Part shown: piece by piece, positions 41,930-51,795 of the stretch
How the letters are laid out: each line of letters begins with the position of its first letter
How positions within the stretch are numbered: the first letter of the stretch is position 1
Assembly (NCBI RefSeq): GCF_012844365.1
Contig: NZ_CP051626.1
Span: 2,046,001 to 2,110,000, forward strand
Reading direction: 5' to 3'
DNA length: 64,000 bases
Source of the DNA: Brevibacterium sp. 'Marine'
Lineage (GTDB): Bacteria; Actinomycetota; Actinomycetes; Actinomycetales; Brevibacteriaceae
Position numbers and translations under genes: made by a program
The notes under the pieces: model-generated
What the model was told of the DNA's origin: nothing
The model's database searches: none
The model's input: the letters and a program-made list of their open reading frames with translations, nothing else

Positions 41930-44191
41930 ATGGGATTCTTTTCTCGCCTGCTCAACCGACCCGGCTCTCATGCGGAGAAGACGACAGGTTGGTTCGAGCG
42001 CGCCGTCGACGATCTGGACGCGGCCGGGCGCGAATTCTCCGAACTCAGCGATGCCGAGCTCACAGAGGCCGCCGGTGAGGTCTTCGCATCGGGCAGCCAG
42101 CAGCAGACCCTCATCCGCTATTGTGCTCTGGCACGCGAAGCCGGTGAGCGGGTCCTCGACGAACGTGCTTATGACACTCAGCTGCGAGGGCTCGTCGGGC
42201 TTCTGCAGGGCAGCATCGTGCAGATGGCCACCGGTGAGGGTAAGACTCTCGTCGGCGCTCTGGCGGCAGCCGGCTACGCACTGCAGGGACGACGCGTGCA
42301 CGTCGTCAGCGTCAATGACTACCTCGCCGTTCGAGACCGCAATTGGATGAAGCCGCTGTTCGACCTCCTCGGCGTGAGGTCCGCTGCGATCTCGGGCGCA
42401 CAGGCCGACGACGAACGCCGTGAGGCCTACCGTGCCGAAGTCGTCTATGCGTCGGTGACCGAGGTCGGTTTCGATGTTCTCCGCGACCGGTTCCTCACCG
42501 AGGATGCCGATCAGCGGGTGCCCGAACGTGATGTCGTCATCGTCGACGAGGCCGATTCCGTGCTCATCGACGAGGCACGTGTGCCGCTGGTCCTCGCCGG
42601 TTCGGCCAGCGTCCAGGACACCGATGCTGCGATCGCAGCGCTCGTGTCCCGACTCAGCCCGGACACCGACTTCGAGGTCAGTGCCGACCGCCATGCCGTC
42701 TCACTCACCGATGCCGGAGTCGATAGGGTCGAGGACGAGCTCGACGTCGAACTCTTCGGAGAGGACTCCGAGACGCTCGCCGCCGTCAATCTCGCTCTTC
42801 ATGCCCGGGCGCTGGTCAAACGCGATGTCGATTACCTCGTCGTCGACGGACGCGTCAAACTCATCTCCTCCTCCCGAGGTCGCGTCGCCGAACTCCAGCG
42901 CTGGCCCGACGGGCTCCAGGCCGCAGTCGAAGCCAAGGAGAGCCTCGACGCCACCGACAGCGGGGAGATCCTCGACCAGATGACGGTCGAAGAGCTCATC
43001 CACGGCTATGCGACCGTGTGCGGTATGACCGGCACCGCCCTGGCCGTCGGTGACGATCTGCGCGAATTCTATGGGCTCGAGATCGTGCCCATCGACACTC
43101 ATCTGCCAGTGATCCGCATCGACGAACCCGATCGCCTGTTCACCTATCAGGAGTCGAAGGAACGCGCGATCGTCGAGGAAGTCGTCGACAATCACGCCCG
43201 CAGACGTCCTGTGCTCATCGGCACCTCATCGGTAGCCGAGAGCGAGTCCCTGGCCGAACGGCTGACCGAACGCGGAATCGATGTCGCCGTTCTCAACGCG
43301 AAGGACGATTCCCGAGAAGCCGAGATCATCGCGAAGGCCGGAGCGCCGGGCGCCGTGACGGTGTCGACGCAGATGGCCGGTCGCGGTACGGACATCCGAC
43401 TGGCCGATGACGACGTCGCCGATGCCGGAGGCCTCCTCGTCATCGGTGCCGGTCGCTATCCGTCATCCCGACTCGATGACCAGCTGCGCGGTCGCGCGGG
43501 TCGTCAGGGCGATCCCGGCACGTCTGTGTTCTTCACCAGCCTCGAAGACGAACTGGTCACCAGGGTTCCCGAGATCCAACGCTTCGTCTCCGAGGGTGAT
43601 GAGACCGGGCTCATCGAATCCAAGCGCGCACTCGGCCTCGTCGAACACGCTCAGCGCATCGCCGAAGGCCAGAACACCGCACTGCATCGCGACACCTGGC
43701 GCTTCAATGAGCTCATGGCCAAACAGCGTGAGCTCGTCCTCGACCGCCGAGCCGAGATCCGCAAGGACGACGAACCCGTCGAACAGCTGCGCAAAGAACT
43801 CGGCGACCGTGCCGATGAGATCGCGCAGGAGCACTCGGAGGAGCTGCTGGACTCGGTGCTCCGCGTTGTCATGCTCTTCCACCTCGACGCACGGTGGGTC
43901 GATCACCTCGCCTTCCTCAACGACCTGCGTGAGGGCATCCACCTGCGCACATTCGCCAGGGAGAAGCCGCACGAAGCGTTCAACACCGAATCGATCCGCG
44001 TCTTCTCATCGTTCTGGTCCGATGTCATCGACGATTCGACGGCGACGATCAAGGAGGCGACGATCACCGAGGAGGGAATCGACCTCGAATCGCATGGGCT
44101 GAAGCGTCCGTCGTCGACGTGGACCTATCTGACGACGGAGAACGCCTTCGGCTCCGATATCGAGAACATCGTCAAGAAGGTCCGTCGCTGA
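41930..44191 (+). CDS. secA2: Accessory preprotein translocase ATPase SecA2
   Basis: 753 aa SecA paralogue, shorter than SecA1 (about 900). Visible are the ATPase start QMATGEGKTLVGALAAAGYA (Walker A), VVSVNDYLAVRD, VIVDEADSVLIDEARVPLVL (Walker B), VCGMTGTA and GRGTDIRLADDDV, with the final QLRGRAGRQGDPG. The C-terminal zinc-binding tail of SecA1 is missing. It would help export a subset of proteins through SecYEG. A leader of about 30 bases with GAAGGA precedes ATG, and TAGACT at 41892-41897 is a likely -10. Confidence 0.94.
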   Translation: MGFFSRLLNRPGSHAEKTTGWFERAVDDLDAAGREFSELSDAELTEAAGEVFASGSQQQTLIRYCALAREAGERVLDERAYDTQLRGLVGLLQGSIVQMATGEGKTLVGALAAAGYALQGRRVHVVSVNDYLAVRDRNWMKPLFDLLGVRSAAISGAQADDERREAYRAEVVYASVTEVGFDVLRDRFLTEDADQRVPERDVVIVDEADSVLIDEARVPLVLAGSASVQDTDAAIAALVSRLSPDTDFEVSADRHAVSLTDAGVDRVEDELDVELFGEDSETLAAVNLALHARALVKRDVDYLVVDGRVKLISSSRGRVAELQRWPDGLQAAVEAKESLDATDSGEILDQMTVEELIHGYATVCGMTGTALAVGDDLREFYGLEIVPIDTHLPVIRIDEPDRLFTYQESKERAIVEEVVDNHARRRPVLIGTSSVAESESLAERLTERGIDVAVLNAKDDSREAEIIAKAGAPGAVTVSTQMAGRGTDIRLADDDVADAGGLLVIGAGRYPSSRLDDQLRGRAGRQGDPGTSVFFTSLEDELVTRVPEIQRFVSEGDETGLIESKRALGLVEHAQRIAEGQNTALHRDTWRFNELMAKQRELVLDRRAEIRKDDEPVEQLRKELGDRADEIAQEHSEELLDSVLRVVMLFHLDARWVDHLAFLNDLREGIHLRTFAREKPHEAFNTESIRVFSSFWSDVIDDSTATIKEATITEEGIDLESHGLKRPSSTWTYLTTENAFGSDIENIVKKVRR

Positions 44192-44203
44192 GACGATGAC
44201 GCT

Positions 44204-44237
44204 GCGTCTGCGCTCCCCCGGCGGAGAGCGCAGACGC
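44204..44237. terminator. Bidirectional terminator between secA2 and helY
   Basis: GCGTCTGCGCTC pairs perfectly with GAGCGCAGACGC around a 10-base loop, centred between two convergent stops. No T-run is present. Confidence 0.75.
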
Positions 44238-44245
44238 GGTGACGC

Positions 44246-46966
44246 TCAGGAGTCGGCGACGACTCCGCGCCGGATCGCTTCGATCGTACGACGCACACGC
44301 ACTGCGGTCTGCGGGTCGATGACCTCAGCGACCTGACCGAGCAGATCGAGACTCTGCTTGGCCCATCTGACGAAGTCTCCGGCGGCGATATCGCTGCCCC
44401 GCAGTGACTCCGACAGGGTTTTGCCTTCGGTCCACCGGTACATCGGTCTGATCAGCCCGCGATCCGGTTCGTCAGTCGTATTCAGTGCATGCTGCTCTTC
44501 CAGGTGGAAGAGTCGACGCCAGATCGTCTCGGACTCATCGCAGACGGTCTTGAGGTCGGCGCTCGGCGCCCGATGCGCGGTCAGGGTGTCTCTGCGCGAT
44601 TGGAAGACGAAGATCGATGCGAACGCTGCGAGCTCCGGCTCATTGAGTCGGTCCCACAGCCCGGCGCGGATCGTCAGCGCCACCAGGAGATCCCGTTCGC
44701 CGTAGATCCGACGCAGCATCGTCGAATGCTCGGGGTCGAACCCGAGGCCCCGCAGCACGTCCTGGACCCGGTCGAAGACCAGAGCGATCGAGGTGGTGCG
44801 TCCTTCGATGCGGGCGATGAGCGATTCGTTCTCCCGGATGAGCTTGTCGGCACGGTTGGCCCAGCGGGCGTGGAGCTCCCGATCCGGGCAGTCGTGGCAG
44901 GGGTGTGCCCGCATCTGCGCCTGGAGTTCGGCCACTGTGGTGCTCTCGCCCTGATGCTGTCGGCTCGATTCCCAGTGGGCTTCGGAATCCACTCGGCCGT
45001 CGTGAATGGCGGCCTCGAGGATGGACAGCAGCTGTCTGCGGTCGCCTGCCTGCCGATGGTTGAATTTCTTCGGCACCCGGACTCGCCCGCACGAGGCGAC
45101 GGGTTCGGTCACCTCGTGCGGGCGCAGGTGCCACACCTTGCCCTGCTCGGTGAGGACGGTGGGAAGTCGGGACACACCGTCCTTGTTGCTCATCGGAGCG
45201 ATGATGACCGCGCGACCACCGACCCGCTTGGCCGGCATCGTCACCACATCGCCGATCTTGAGCGCGGTGAGGGACTCGACGATATCGCGCTGCCTGTTCC
45301 GCGATTTCGTCCTGGTCTCCTGCTTCTGCGTGTCCGAGATCGCCCGACGCAGCCCGGCGTACTCGGAGAAGTCACCGCGATCGCAGTGCATGGACTTCTC
45401 ATACGCCTCGATCGTGGCTTCGTTCTTGCGTACCTTCCGCGCCAGGCCGACCACGGCCTTATCGGCCTGGAACTGGGCGAACGAGGTCTCGAGCACCTTG
45501 GCCGCTTCCTCAGAGCTCATCCGCGACAGCAGATTCGCAGTCATGTTGTACGTCGGTCCGAACGCCGAGTTCAGCGCGTAGGAACGGTTCGAGGCCAGGG
45601 CCGCCAGCTCGCTGACCTCGATGGTCGGGTGCCACACCACGACGGAATGGCCGATGCGGTCGATTCCGCGGCGACCTGCTCGCCCGGTCAGCTGGGTGTA
45701 CTCCCCCGGAGTGATCATCACATGTGCTTCGCCGTTGAACTTCACGAGCTTCTCGAGCACGACGGTGCGCGCAGGCATGTTGATGCCCAGCGCCAGCGTC
45801 TCCGTGGCGAAGACGACCTTGATGATTCCCTGCGAGAACAGCTCTTCGACGAGCTGTTTGAACTGCGGGATCATCCCCGCATGGTGCGCGGCCACTCCGA
45901 GCAGCAGACCCTCACGGAAGGTGTGATAGCCGAGGATGCCGAGATCGTCGTCGGCGAGGTCATCGCGCAGCTTTTCGAGAGCGGCATTGACGATCGTCTT
46001 CTCCTCCCGGGAGTTGAGGTCGGTGCCCGTGCTCAGATACTGTTCGACGGCTTCATCGCAGCCGTTGCGGGAGAAGATGAACATGATCGCCGGCAGCATG
46101 GCCGCCTCGGCGAGTGATGCCACCACCTGGGTGCGGCTGGGGCGGCGGAATCGTGCCCGGGTGGCACGTGCACGTTTCGACCGTGGTCCTCCGTGCGTGC
46201 GAGTGGCGTGGTTGAGAGCCGGATCGATACGGTCGGAATCGCTGTGCGTGAACAGGTCGTACATCCGGTGGCCGACCAGGACATGGTTGACCAGCGGCAC
46301 CGGCCGGTGACTCGTGGAGACGATCGTCGTCGGTCCTCTGACCTCACGCAGCCAGGCACCGAACTCCTCGACATTCGACACCGTCGCCGACAGCGACACC
46401 ATCTGCACACGGTCGGGAAGATGGATGATGACCTCTTCCCACACCGGCCCGCGGAACCGGTCGGCGAGGTAGTGGACTTCGTCGAGGACGACGAATCCGA
46501 GATCCGACAGTCCCGCCACGTCGTTGTAGAGCATATTGCGCAGCACTTCGGTGGTCATGACGATGATCGGCGCATCCCGGCGGATCGACGTGTCACCGGT
46601 GAGCAACCCGACGTTCTCAGCCCCATGGACCTCTGCGAGGTCGTTGAACTTCTGATTGCTCAGCGCCTTGATCGGTGTCGTGTAGAAGACCCGTTTGCCC
46701 TCGCCCCGGGCCAGCTCCACGGCGAACTCCGCGATGAGCGTCTTGCCTGCGCCGGTCGGCGCCGTGACCAGCACGTCCTCCCCTTGCTGCAGGTGGCTGC
46801 AGGCTTCGACCTGGAAGTCGTCGAGGGCGAACTCCGTGCGCTCCATGAACCGTCCCAAGGGGGTGCGGGCGAAATCCGCGCGCGCCTTGAAGTCGGCATA
46901 GGCGGCGGAGGGGCTCGGTGACTCCTCCGCAGGAGTATCGGTCGAAAGCGGTGTGGGGTCAGTCAT
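44246..46966 (-). CDS. helY: DEAD/DEAH-box helicase HelY (Ski2/Mtr4-like)
   Basis: 906 aa superfamily 2 helicase. Motif I APTGAGKTLIAEFAVELA is near residue 68, motif II reads DEVH (VVLDEVHYL), motif III SLSATVSN, and motif VI QLTGRAGRRGID. The C-terminal DSHCT-type domain of Ski2/Mtr4 helicases follows. It probably unwinds RNA; the name follows the mycobacterial orthologue, whose tat/paf position is the same. It overlaps tatC by 8 bp and closes the pafB-pafC-tatA-tatC-helY operon. Confidence 0.94.
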   Translation of the reverse strand: MTDPTPLSTDTPAEESPSPSAAYADFKARADFARTPLGRFMERTEFALDDFQVEACSHLQQGEDVLVTAPTGAGKTLIAEFAVELARGEGKRVFYTTPIKALSNQKFNDLAEVHGAENVGLLTGDTSIRRDAPIIVMTTEVLRNMLYNDVAGLSDLGFVVLDEVHYLADRFRGPVWEEVIIHLPDRVQMVSLSATVSNVEEFGAWLREVRGPTTIVSTSHRPVPLVNHVLVGHRMYDLFTHSDSDRIDPALNHATRTHGGPRSKRARATRARFRRPSRTQVVASLAEAAMLPAIMFIFSRNGCDEAVEQYLSTGTDLNSREEKTIVNAALEKLRDDLADDDLGILGYHTFREGLLLGVAAHHAGMIPQFKQLVEELFSQGIIKVVFATETLALGINMPARTVVLEKLVKFNGEAHVMITPGEYTQLTGRAGRRGIDRIGHSVVVWHPTIEVSELAALASNRSYALNSAFGPTYNMTANLLSRMSSEEAAKVLETSFAQFQADKAVVGLARKVRKNEATIEAYEKSMHCDRGDFSEYAGLRRAISDTQKQETRTKSRNRQRDIVESLTALKIGDVVTMPAKRVGGRAVIIAPMSNKDGVSRLPTVLTEQGKVWHLRPHEVTEPVASCGRVRVPKKFNHRQAGDRRQLLSILEAAIHDGRVDSEAHWESSRQHQGESTTVAELQAQMRAHPCHDCPDRELHARWANRADKLIRENESLIARIEGRTTSIALVFDRVQDVLRGLGFDPEHSTMLRRIYGERDLLVALTIRAGLWDRLNEPELAAFASIFVFQSRRDTLTAHRAPSADLKTVCDESETIWRRLFHLEEQHALNTTDEPDRGLIRPMYRWTEGKTLSESLRGSDIAAGDFVRWAKQSLDLLGQVAEVIDPQTAVRVRRTIEAIRRGVVADS

Positions 46967-47801
46967 TCTTCTCTTCGTCGGTCAGTTCGTCCTCGTCGAC
47001 CCACAGGCCCTGCGCGATGAGGCGCTTCTTTCGTCGGCGATCATTGAACACACAGATCACCCAGGCCAGGCAGAACAGGGTCATCATGGGGATGACGAGG
47101 AAGAACATGGACATGGCGTCCGGAGTCGGGGTGGCGATCGCGGCGAACAGGAACACGAGCATGACGATGATCCGCCATGACTTCTGGATCCGCTCCGCCG
47201 ACAGGATTCCGAGCATGTTCAGTCCCACCATGAGCACCGGCAGGACGAAGGCGAGACCGAAGACCACGATGATGATCATCACGAAGCTCAGGTAGTCCTG
47301 TGCCGGGATGATGTTCGTGCCGCCCTCGGGAGTGAACGAGGTCAGGGCCTTCACCGCATTGGGCAGAGCGAAGAACGCCATCGTCGACCCGGCCAGGAAC
47401 AGCGGGATCGCTGCCCCGAGGAATCCCAGAGAGTACAGCTTCTCCTTCCGCTTCAGCCCCGGCACGATGAAAGCCCAGACCTCGTAGAGCCAGATCGGGC
47501 AGGAGAGGAAGAGTCCGATGAAGAACGAGAGCTTGATCTTCAGATCGAAGGGGGAAGCGACTCCGGCGAAGTTGATCTCGGCCATCCGTCCGCCGTTGTC
47601 GCGGATCGTGCGGATCGGCTCTTGGAGGATATCGAGGACGGGGTCGTAGAGGAACCAGCCTGCCACCGCACCCAGAGCGATGGCGATGGCGGAGATGATG
47701 ACGCGGTTGCGCAACTCGACCAGGTGCCCGACGACGGGCATCTTCTTCTCAGGATTGTTCTTCCGTGATCGAGAGGGCTTGCGCTGACTGTTCTCTTTCA
47801 C
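46959..47801 (-). CDS. tatC: Twin-arginine translocase subunit TatC
   Basis: 280 aa, six membrane helices, receptor for twin-arginine signal peptides. The N-terminal HLVELRNRVIISAIAIALG and the periplasmic-side FIGLFLSCPIWLYEVWAFI (with the Pro and Glu of the signal-peptide site) are diagnostic. The C-terminal tail is charged and acidic. It overlaps tatA by 4 bp (ATGA) and helY by 8 bp. QcrA is a typical Tat substrate, so the two ends of the window are linked in function. Confidence 0.97.
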   Translation of the reverse strand: MKENSQRKPSRSRKNNPEKKMPVVGHLVELRNRVIISAIAIALGAVAGWFLYDPVLDILQEPIRTIRDNGGRMAEINFAGVASPFDLKIKLSFFIGLFLSCPIWLYEVWAFIVPGLKRKEKLYSLGFLGAAIPLFLAGSTMAFFALPNAVKALTSFTPEGGTNIIPAQDYLSFVMIIIVVFGLAFVLPVLMVGLNMLGILSAERIQKSWRIIVMLVFLFAAIATPTPDAMSMFFLVIPMMTLFCLAWVICVFNDRRRKKRLIAQGLWVDEDELTDEEKND

Positions 47802-48082
47802 TTCTCGTGAGACTGCGGGTCCTGCTTCTCTCGCCGCGACTCCTCGGTGCCAGTGGTCTCACCGGTGGCCGTGGAGGATTCGGTCGAGGAGTTCTGGTTG
47901 AGCGCTCCCGGCTCGGTGCTCTTGCCGGATTCGTCCTCATCGCCGCGCAGATCCTTGACCTCGGACTTGAAGATCTTCATCGACTGTCCCAGGCTTCGGG
48001 CCAGCTGCGGCAGTTTGGGTGCGCCGAAGATGATCACGATGATGAGGATCACGATCGCGATCTGCACGAAACTTGGTCTCAT
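47798..48082 (-). CDS. tatA: Twin-arginine translocase subunit TatA
   Basis: 94 aa pore-forming subunit. One N-terminal membrane helix (AIVILIIVIIFGAPKLPQLA) with the FGXXKLP hinge is followed by an amphipathic helix (RSLGQSMKIFKSEVKDL) and an acidic, Ser/Thr-rich tail. A TatB gene is not seen here. It precedes tatC with a 4-bp overlap and follows pafC by 86 bp. Confidence 0.96.
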   Translation of the reverse strand: MRPSFVQIAIVILIIVIIFGAPKLPQLARSLGQSMKIFKSEVKDLRGDEDESGKSTEPGALNQNSSTESSTATGETTGTEESRREKQDPQSHEK

Positions 48083-48168
48083 GGGGAGCTCCTTGGATTG
48101 TTGATGCTGTGGAAGAGTCTACGCGCTGCGGCTGAGCCTTTCATCCACTTCCGGACGCGGCCTTCGTC

Positions 48169-49056
48169 TCAGCCGAGCCTGTTCAGGGCGCCCGCAACGG
48201 CTTCGGTGTCGTCGATCTCGGTGATGACATCGGCATGACAGAGCAGGAACCGGCTGAGCCAATCCACAGAATGCACGAGCAAGCGGATGCGCACGCTCGT
48301 GTCACCACCGTCGAGGTACTCCCGATTCGTCACGTCGAGTTCATCTGCCAGCCATGCTCCCGCGGCCGCAAGACCGAGGGTGACTTCGTATGAGGTGGTC
48401 ATCGACTCGCTGACCGACATCGGCGGATGCGCGGCCGATTCCCAGGACCGGATGCGACCCAGTGCGAACCGCCGGGGCGCTCCGGCCGAATAGCACCACG
48501 CATCGACGTACCAGTCAGCACCGGGGACGAGTCGGGTCGGGGCGATGGTCCGCGTGGTGAGTTCGTCACGGGAGCCCACGTAATAGTCGATCCGCAGCGC
48601 CGTGCCTTCTTCCACCGCATTGCGCAGAGCGGTCAGGAGCTCCTCGTCGGCGTCGATGGGACTGACGTCGACGGCCGTGCGCAGGTTCTCTCCTGCAGCT
48701 GCGCGCAATTTGGACGCGGCCGTGGCCACCGCTGCGGAATCGAGCCCTGGCAGGGACGAGAGCATGTCGAGAGCGAGTACGAGGACTCCGGCCTCCTCGG
48801 CGCTGAGCCGCACGGGCACGGAGACCTCTTCGGCGTTGGAGACGAAGATCTGCCCGCCCTCCCACGAGGCATCGATGAGGTCATCGGGCATATGTCCGGG
48901 TCGACCGGTGACGAAGAGCAGCTGCAGATCGTCGATGAGGGTGGCGGAGTCGATGCCGAAATAGGCAGCGGTCTCTTCGAGATCCGCGCCCGGATGGGCG
49001 TCGAGGTACGGGACGAGGCTGAGCAGTCGGGTGAGCCGTTCACGCGCTGAGGACAC
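48169..49056 (-). CDS. pafC: DNA-damage response activator subunit PafC (WYL-domain)
   Basis: 295 aa. An N-terminal HTH (ERLTRLLSLVPYLDAHPGAD ... LEETAAYFGIDSATLIDDLQ) is followed by a WYL domain (LRIDYYVGSRDELTTRTIAP; DWYVDAWCYSAGAPRRFALG) and a C-terminal extension domain. With PafB it activates RecA-independent DNA-repair promoters. GTG is chosen for GGGAGG just upstream, and it overlaps pafB by 17 bp. The open frame reaches further up but only as antisense-like sequence over pafB. Confidence 0.94.
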   Translation of the reverse strand: MSSARERLTRLLSLVPYLDAHPGADLEETAAYFGIDSATLIDDLQLLFVTGRPGHMPDDLIDASWEGGQIFVSNAEEVSVPVRLSAEEAGVLVLALDMLSSLPGLDSAAVATAASKLRAAAGENLRTAVDVSPIDADEELLTALRNAVEEGTALRIDYYVGSRDELTTRTIAPTRLVPGADWYVDAWCYSAGAPRRFALGRIRSWESAAHPPMSVSESMTTSYEVTLGLAAAGAWLADELDVTNREYLDGGDTSVRIRLLVHSVDWLSRFLLCHADVITEIDDTEAVAGALNRLG

Positions 49057-50062
49057 TGGAGCCTCCCAAACGGTCGAGCGATCGGCGAATCGTTTCGCGT
49101 CTGCGGTCGACGGCGCGCACGAGTTCGGGCGGATCGACCACGTCCACGGCGTCCCCGAAGCCGACGATCTCGGCGGCGAGGGCATCGGCATCGGAATAGC
49201 CGATGACCACCTCGTCGCCATCGCTGCGGATCTGTCGACGGCGCAGCGGATCGGCCCGGTGAGCACGGATGTGCAGCCTCGCCTCGGCGACGACGGCCAT
49301 CTCGGAACTCGACTGCAGCGCCAGCTGCGGGGAGAAGTCCTCGGGGATCTCATAGTCGCCGGGTTCACGGCCGCTGAGCTTCGCGATCCCACCTTCGACG
49401 CGGGAGAGCCGGAAGGTGCGTCGGGCCTCGCGGTCGAGGTCGAAGCCGAAGAGGTAGACACGGTCGCCGCGGCTGAGCAGCGCATAGGGTTCCAGCTTCA
49501 CTTTCCTCTCGCTCTGACCGGGTTTGTGATACCGGAAGCCGATGGCTTCGCGGGCATTGATGTGATGGAGAGCGGTGGCGAAGTTCGCGCTGGCCAGCCG
49601 GTGTGCGGCGGTGCCCGGATCGACGTTTCCCGGGCCGTCGGCGGACTGGTCGAGGTCGATGCCGAGTGCGCGCAGCTTCGTCAGGGCCTGAGACGAGGAT
49701 GCCCCGAGCTCGGTCTCGGACCAGAATGCGGCGGCCACGGTCACAGCGGCCACCTCGGCGGGAGTGAGGTCGACGTCGCCCATCGCATAGTCGGCGGTGG
49801 AGATCCGATAGCCCGTCTCCCCCACATCACCGTAGGCATCGTGTTCGGCTCGGGTTGCGATGGTGATGCCCATGTGTCGCAGCAGCTCCTTGTCGCGGGA
49901 GAACTTGCGGTCGAAGGCGACCTCGTCGAGCCCGGAATAGCCGTCGATGGCGCTCATCAGCGTCTTGCGCGACACCCAGCCGCGGGAAGCGCGGAGGGCG
50001 ATCAGCAGATTCATCAGACGTTCGGTCTGCTGTCTCTGTCTGCTGGTGCGGGGTGTATTCAC
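49040..50062 (-). CDS. pafB: DNA-damage response activator subunit PafB (WYL-domain)
   Basis: 340 aa. It starts with an HTH (ERLMNLLIALRASRGWVSRKTLM; FDRKFSRDKELLRHMGI) and has the WYL stretch IGFRYHKPGQSERKVKLEPYALLSRGDRVYLFGFD (each piece typical). A C-terminal extension follows. It acts as a heterodimer with PafC. GTG is preferred because TACGGT lies 6 bases upstream, giving a leaderless start; 14 upstream codons in frame overlap the divergent promoter. It heads the pafB-pafC-tatA-tatC-helY operon. I saw no PafBC-type box before its own -10. Confidence 0.94.
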   Translation of the reverse strand: MNTPRTSRQRQQTERLMNLLIALRASRGWVSRKTLMSAIDGYSGLDEVAFDRKFSRDKELLRHMGITIATRAEHDAYGDVGETGYRISTADYAMGDVDLTPAEVAAVTVAAAFWSETELGASSSQALTKLRALGIDLDQSADGPGNVDPGTAAHRLASANFATALHHINAREAIGFRYHKPGQSERKVKLEPYALLSRGDRVYLFGFDLDREARRTFRLSRVEGGIAKLSGREPGDYEIPEDFSPQLALQSSSEMAVVAEARLHIRAHRADPLRRRQIRSDGDEVVIGYSDADALAAEIVGFGDAVDVVDPPELVRAVDRRRETIRRSLDRLGGSSVLSA

Positions 50063-50102
50063 GATTCCACCGTAACCTAGGCCGGGCGATAGTCTTGGGA
50101 CC
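50063..50102. promoter_or_regulatory. Divergent leaderless promoters of pafB and the DUF3866 gene
   Basis: On the plus strand TAGTCT (50090-50095) lies 7 bases before the DUF3866 ATG. On the minus strand TACGGT lies 6 bases before the pafB GTG. The gap is only 40 bases, so the two promoters share it. Confidence 0.55.
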
Positions 50103-51236
50103 ATGATTCATTGGCGCAAAGGAATCGTCGCAGCGATTCGCTCCACCCGGCCAGGATACACAGAGCTCGACGTCGACCTGCACGAGGCTGTGCCGGGAAC
50201 TGATGTGAGATCCATCCGGGCGATCGCCTACACCGATGCCGTCGGGCAGCCGCAGAACCAGGACACCGTCATCGTCAATGTCTCGGCTCTGGCGAAGAGG
50301 CTGGGCACCGGAGGGTTCGGGCTCATCGTCGCCCTGCCCGAAGCGCTGCCGACCGATCCTCCGGACGGTCCGGGCCATCTCGTCAAGGACCGCTATTCAC
50401 CGTTGCAGACGATGGTCCTCGGCGTCGACGATCAGGAATCGCAGCATCACGCCACTCTCGCCGAGGCGGAGCACCTCGACGGCATGCCCGTGATCGTCGC
50501 CGATCTGCATTCGGCTCTGCCCGCAGCGATCGCCGGTATCCGCGTCGTCGACCCATCACTGTCGGTGGCTTATGTGCTCAGCGATGGTGCGGCTCTGCCG
50601 TCCCCGTTCTCGCAGGCCGTCGCCGGACTCAAGGACGCGAAATGGCTGACGGGGGTGATCAGCACCGGGCAGGCCTGGGGCGGAGACCTCGAAGCGGTGA
50701 CGATCCATACGGGACTGCTCGCGGCCAAGCACGTGATGGACGCCGACATCGCCATCGTCGCACAGGGTCCCGGGAACCTCGGCACCGGCACGAAGTACGG
50801 CTATTCGGGCCTGGTCACCGGAGAGCACCTCAATGCCGCAGCCCTGCTCGGTGGGCGCCCGATCGGCCTGCTGCGGATGTCGAATGCCGACGCCCGCGGC
50901 CGTCATTTCGGCATCTCCCATCATTCGCTGACGCCGTTGACTGAGATCGCTCGACCGGGGATGACCGTGCCGGTGCCCGACTTCTCCACCCTCACCGAGG
51001 CGGAGCGAGCCGAGATGGACCCGGATCCCGAAGTCGTGACCGCGACCGTGGCCGAGCAGCTGTCTCGACTCCAGATGCATGAACTCGTCGACGTCGATCT
51101 GACGGGACTGTGGGATGCGCTGCGTGTCTCACCTGTACGTCTGTCGACGATGGGCAGGAAGCTGCCGGCCGATGCCGCATCGTTCCTCGCCGCGGCCGCC
51201 GCTGGACGCTGCGCCGCCCGGCTCGTCCACAGCTGA
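50103..51236 (+). CDS. DUF3866 family protein
   Basis: 377 aa, conserved in actinobacteria and of unknown function. It has no membrane helix or signal. Recognisable family parts are YSPLQTMVLGVDDQESQHHA and DADIAIVAQGPGNLGTGTKYG, whose Gly-rich loop suggests ligand or nucleotide binding. Its place between pafB and the FKBP/pafA genes is kept in several actinobacteria. It is predicted to be leaderless. Confidence 0.88.
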   Translation: MIHWRKGIVAAIRSTRPGYTELDVDLHEAVPGTDVRSIRAIAYTDAVGQPQNQDTVIVNVSALAKRLGTGGFGLIVALPEALPTDPPDGPGHLVKDRYSPLQTMVLGVDDQESQHHATLAEAEHLDGMPVIVADLHSALPAAIAGIRVVDPSLSVAYVLSDGAALPSPFSQAVAGLKDAKWLTGVISTGQAWGGDLEAVTIHTGLLAAKHVMDADIAIVAQGPGNLGTGTKYGYSGLVTGEHLNAAALLGGRPIGLLRMSNADARGRHFGISHHSLTPLTEIARPGMTVPVPDFSTLTEAERAEMDPDPEVVTATVAEQLSRLQMHELVDVDLTGLWDALRVSPVRLSTMGRKLPADAASFLAAAAAGRCAARLVHS

Positions 51237-51296
51237 GCGCGGCGAACACACAGGCAACCGCCGCTCTTCGCAGAATTCCCCTCCGCGTCGGGAAAG

Positions 51297-51336
51297 ACGG
51301 CTGTGGCCGGGTTCCGACGAACCCGGCCACAGCCGT
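51297..51336. terminator. Strong bidirectional terminator between DUF3866 and FKBP genes
   Basis: ACGGCTGTGGCCGGGTT pairs perfectly over 17 bp with its complement around a 6-base loop and is followed by TTTCA on the plus strand. Confidence 0.85.
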
Positions 51337-51376
51337 TTCACGCAGAGTCAGCGCGTGCTGATCCTATTGCTGATGC

Positions 51377-51751
51377 TCAGCGGACGTTCTCGAGGTCGCA
51401 CACGAAGATGAGCGACTCGCCGGGCTGGATGACTCCGCCGGCGCCCTGGTCGCCGTACGCCAGGTGCGGCGGGATCTGCAGGGTACGGCGTCCGCCGACC
51501 TTCATCCCCTGGATGCCCTGGTCCCAGCCGGAGATGACCATTCCGGATCCGAGACGGAACTCCAGCGGGGTGCCGCGGTTGTACGAGGCGTCGAACTCCT
51601 CGCCCGTGGAATAGGCGACTCCGACGTAGTGCACGCTCACGGTGTCGCCGGGTCCCGCCTCGGCGCCGGTGCCGATGACATCATCGGTGATGATGAGCTC
51701 GGTCGGGGCGTCGCCGCCGGGGAAATCGACTTCGGGCTTCTGCTTGCTCAT
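51377..51751 (-). CDS. FKBP-type peptidyl-prolyl isomerase (cytoplasmic)
   Basis: 124 aa single FKBP domain speeding proline isomerisation. Active-site residues are in VSVHYVGVAYSTGEEFDASY, GWDQGIQGMKVGG and IPPHLAYGDQGAG, with the final strand SLIFVCDLENV. There is no signal peptide. It is close to a lipoprotein FKBP (44 bp) and precedes nothing else on its strand until the pafB block. The cluster sits beside the proteasome genes; any link to protein turnover is inferred. Confidence 0.95.
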   Translation of the reverse strand: MSKQKPEVDFPGGDAPTELIITDDVIGTGAEAGPGDTVSVHYVGVAYSTGEEFDASYNRGTPLEFRLGSGMVISGWDQGIQGMKVGGRRTLQIPPHLAYGDQGAGGVIQPGESLIFVCDLENVR

Positions 51752-51795
51752 GTGTTCCTCCTGGTGTCGGTTCTGGTGAGATATCGGACCGGTTC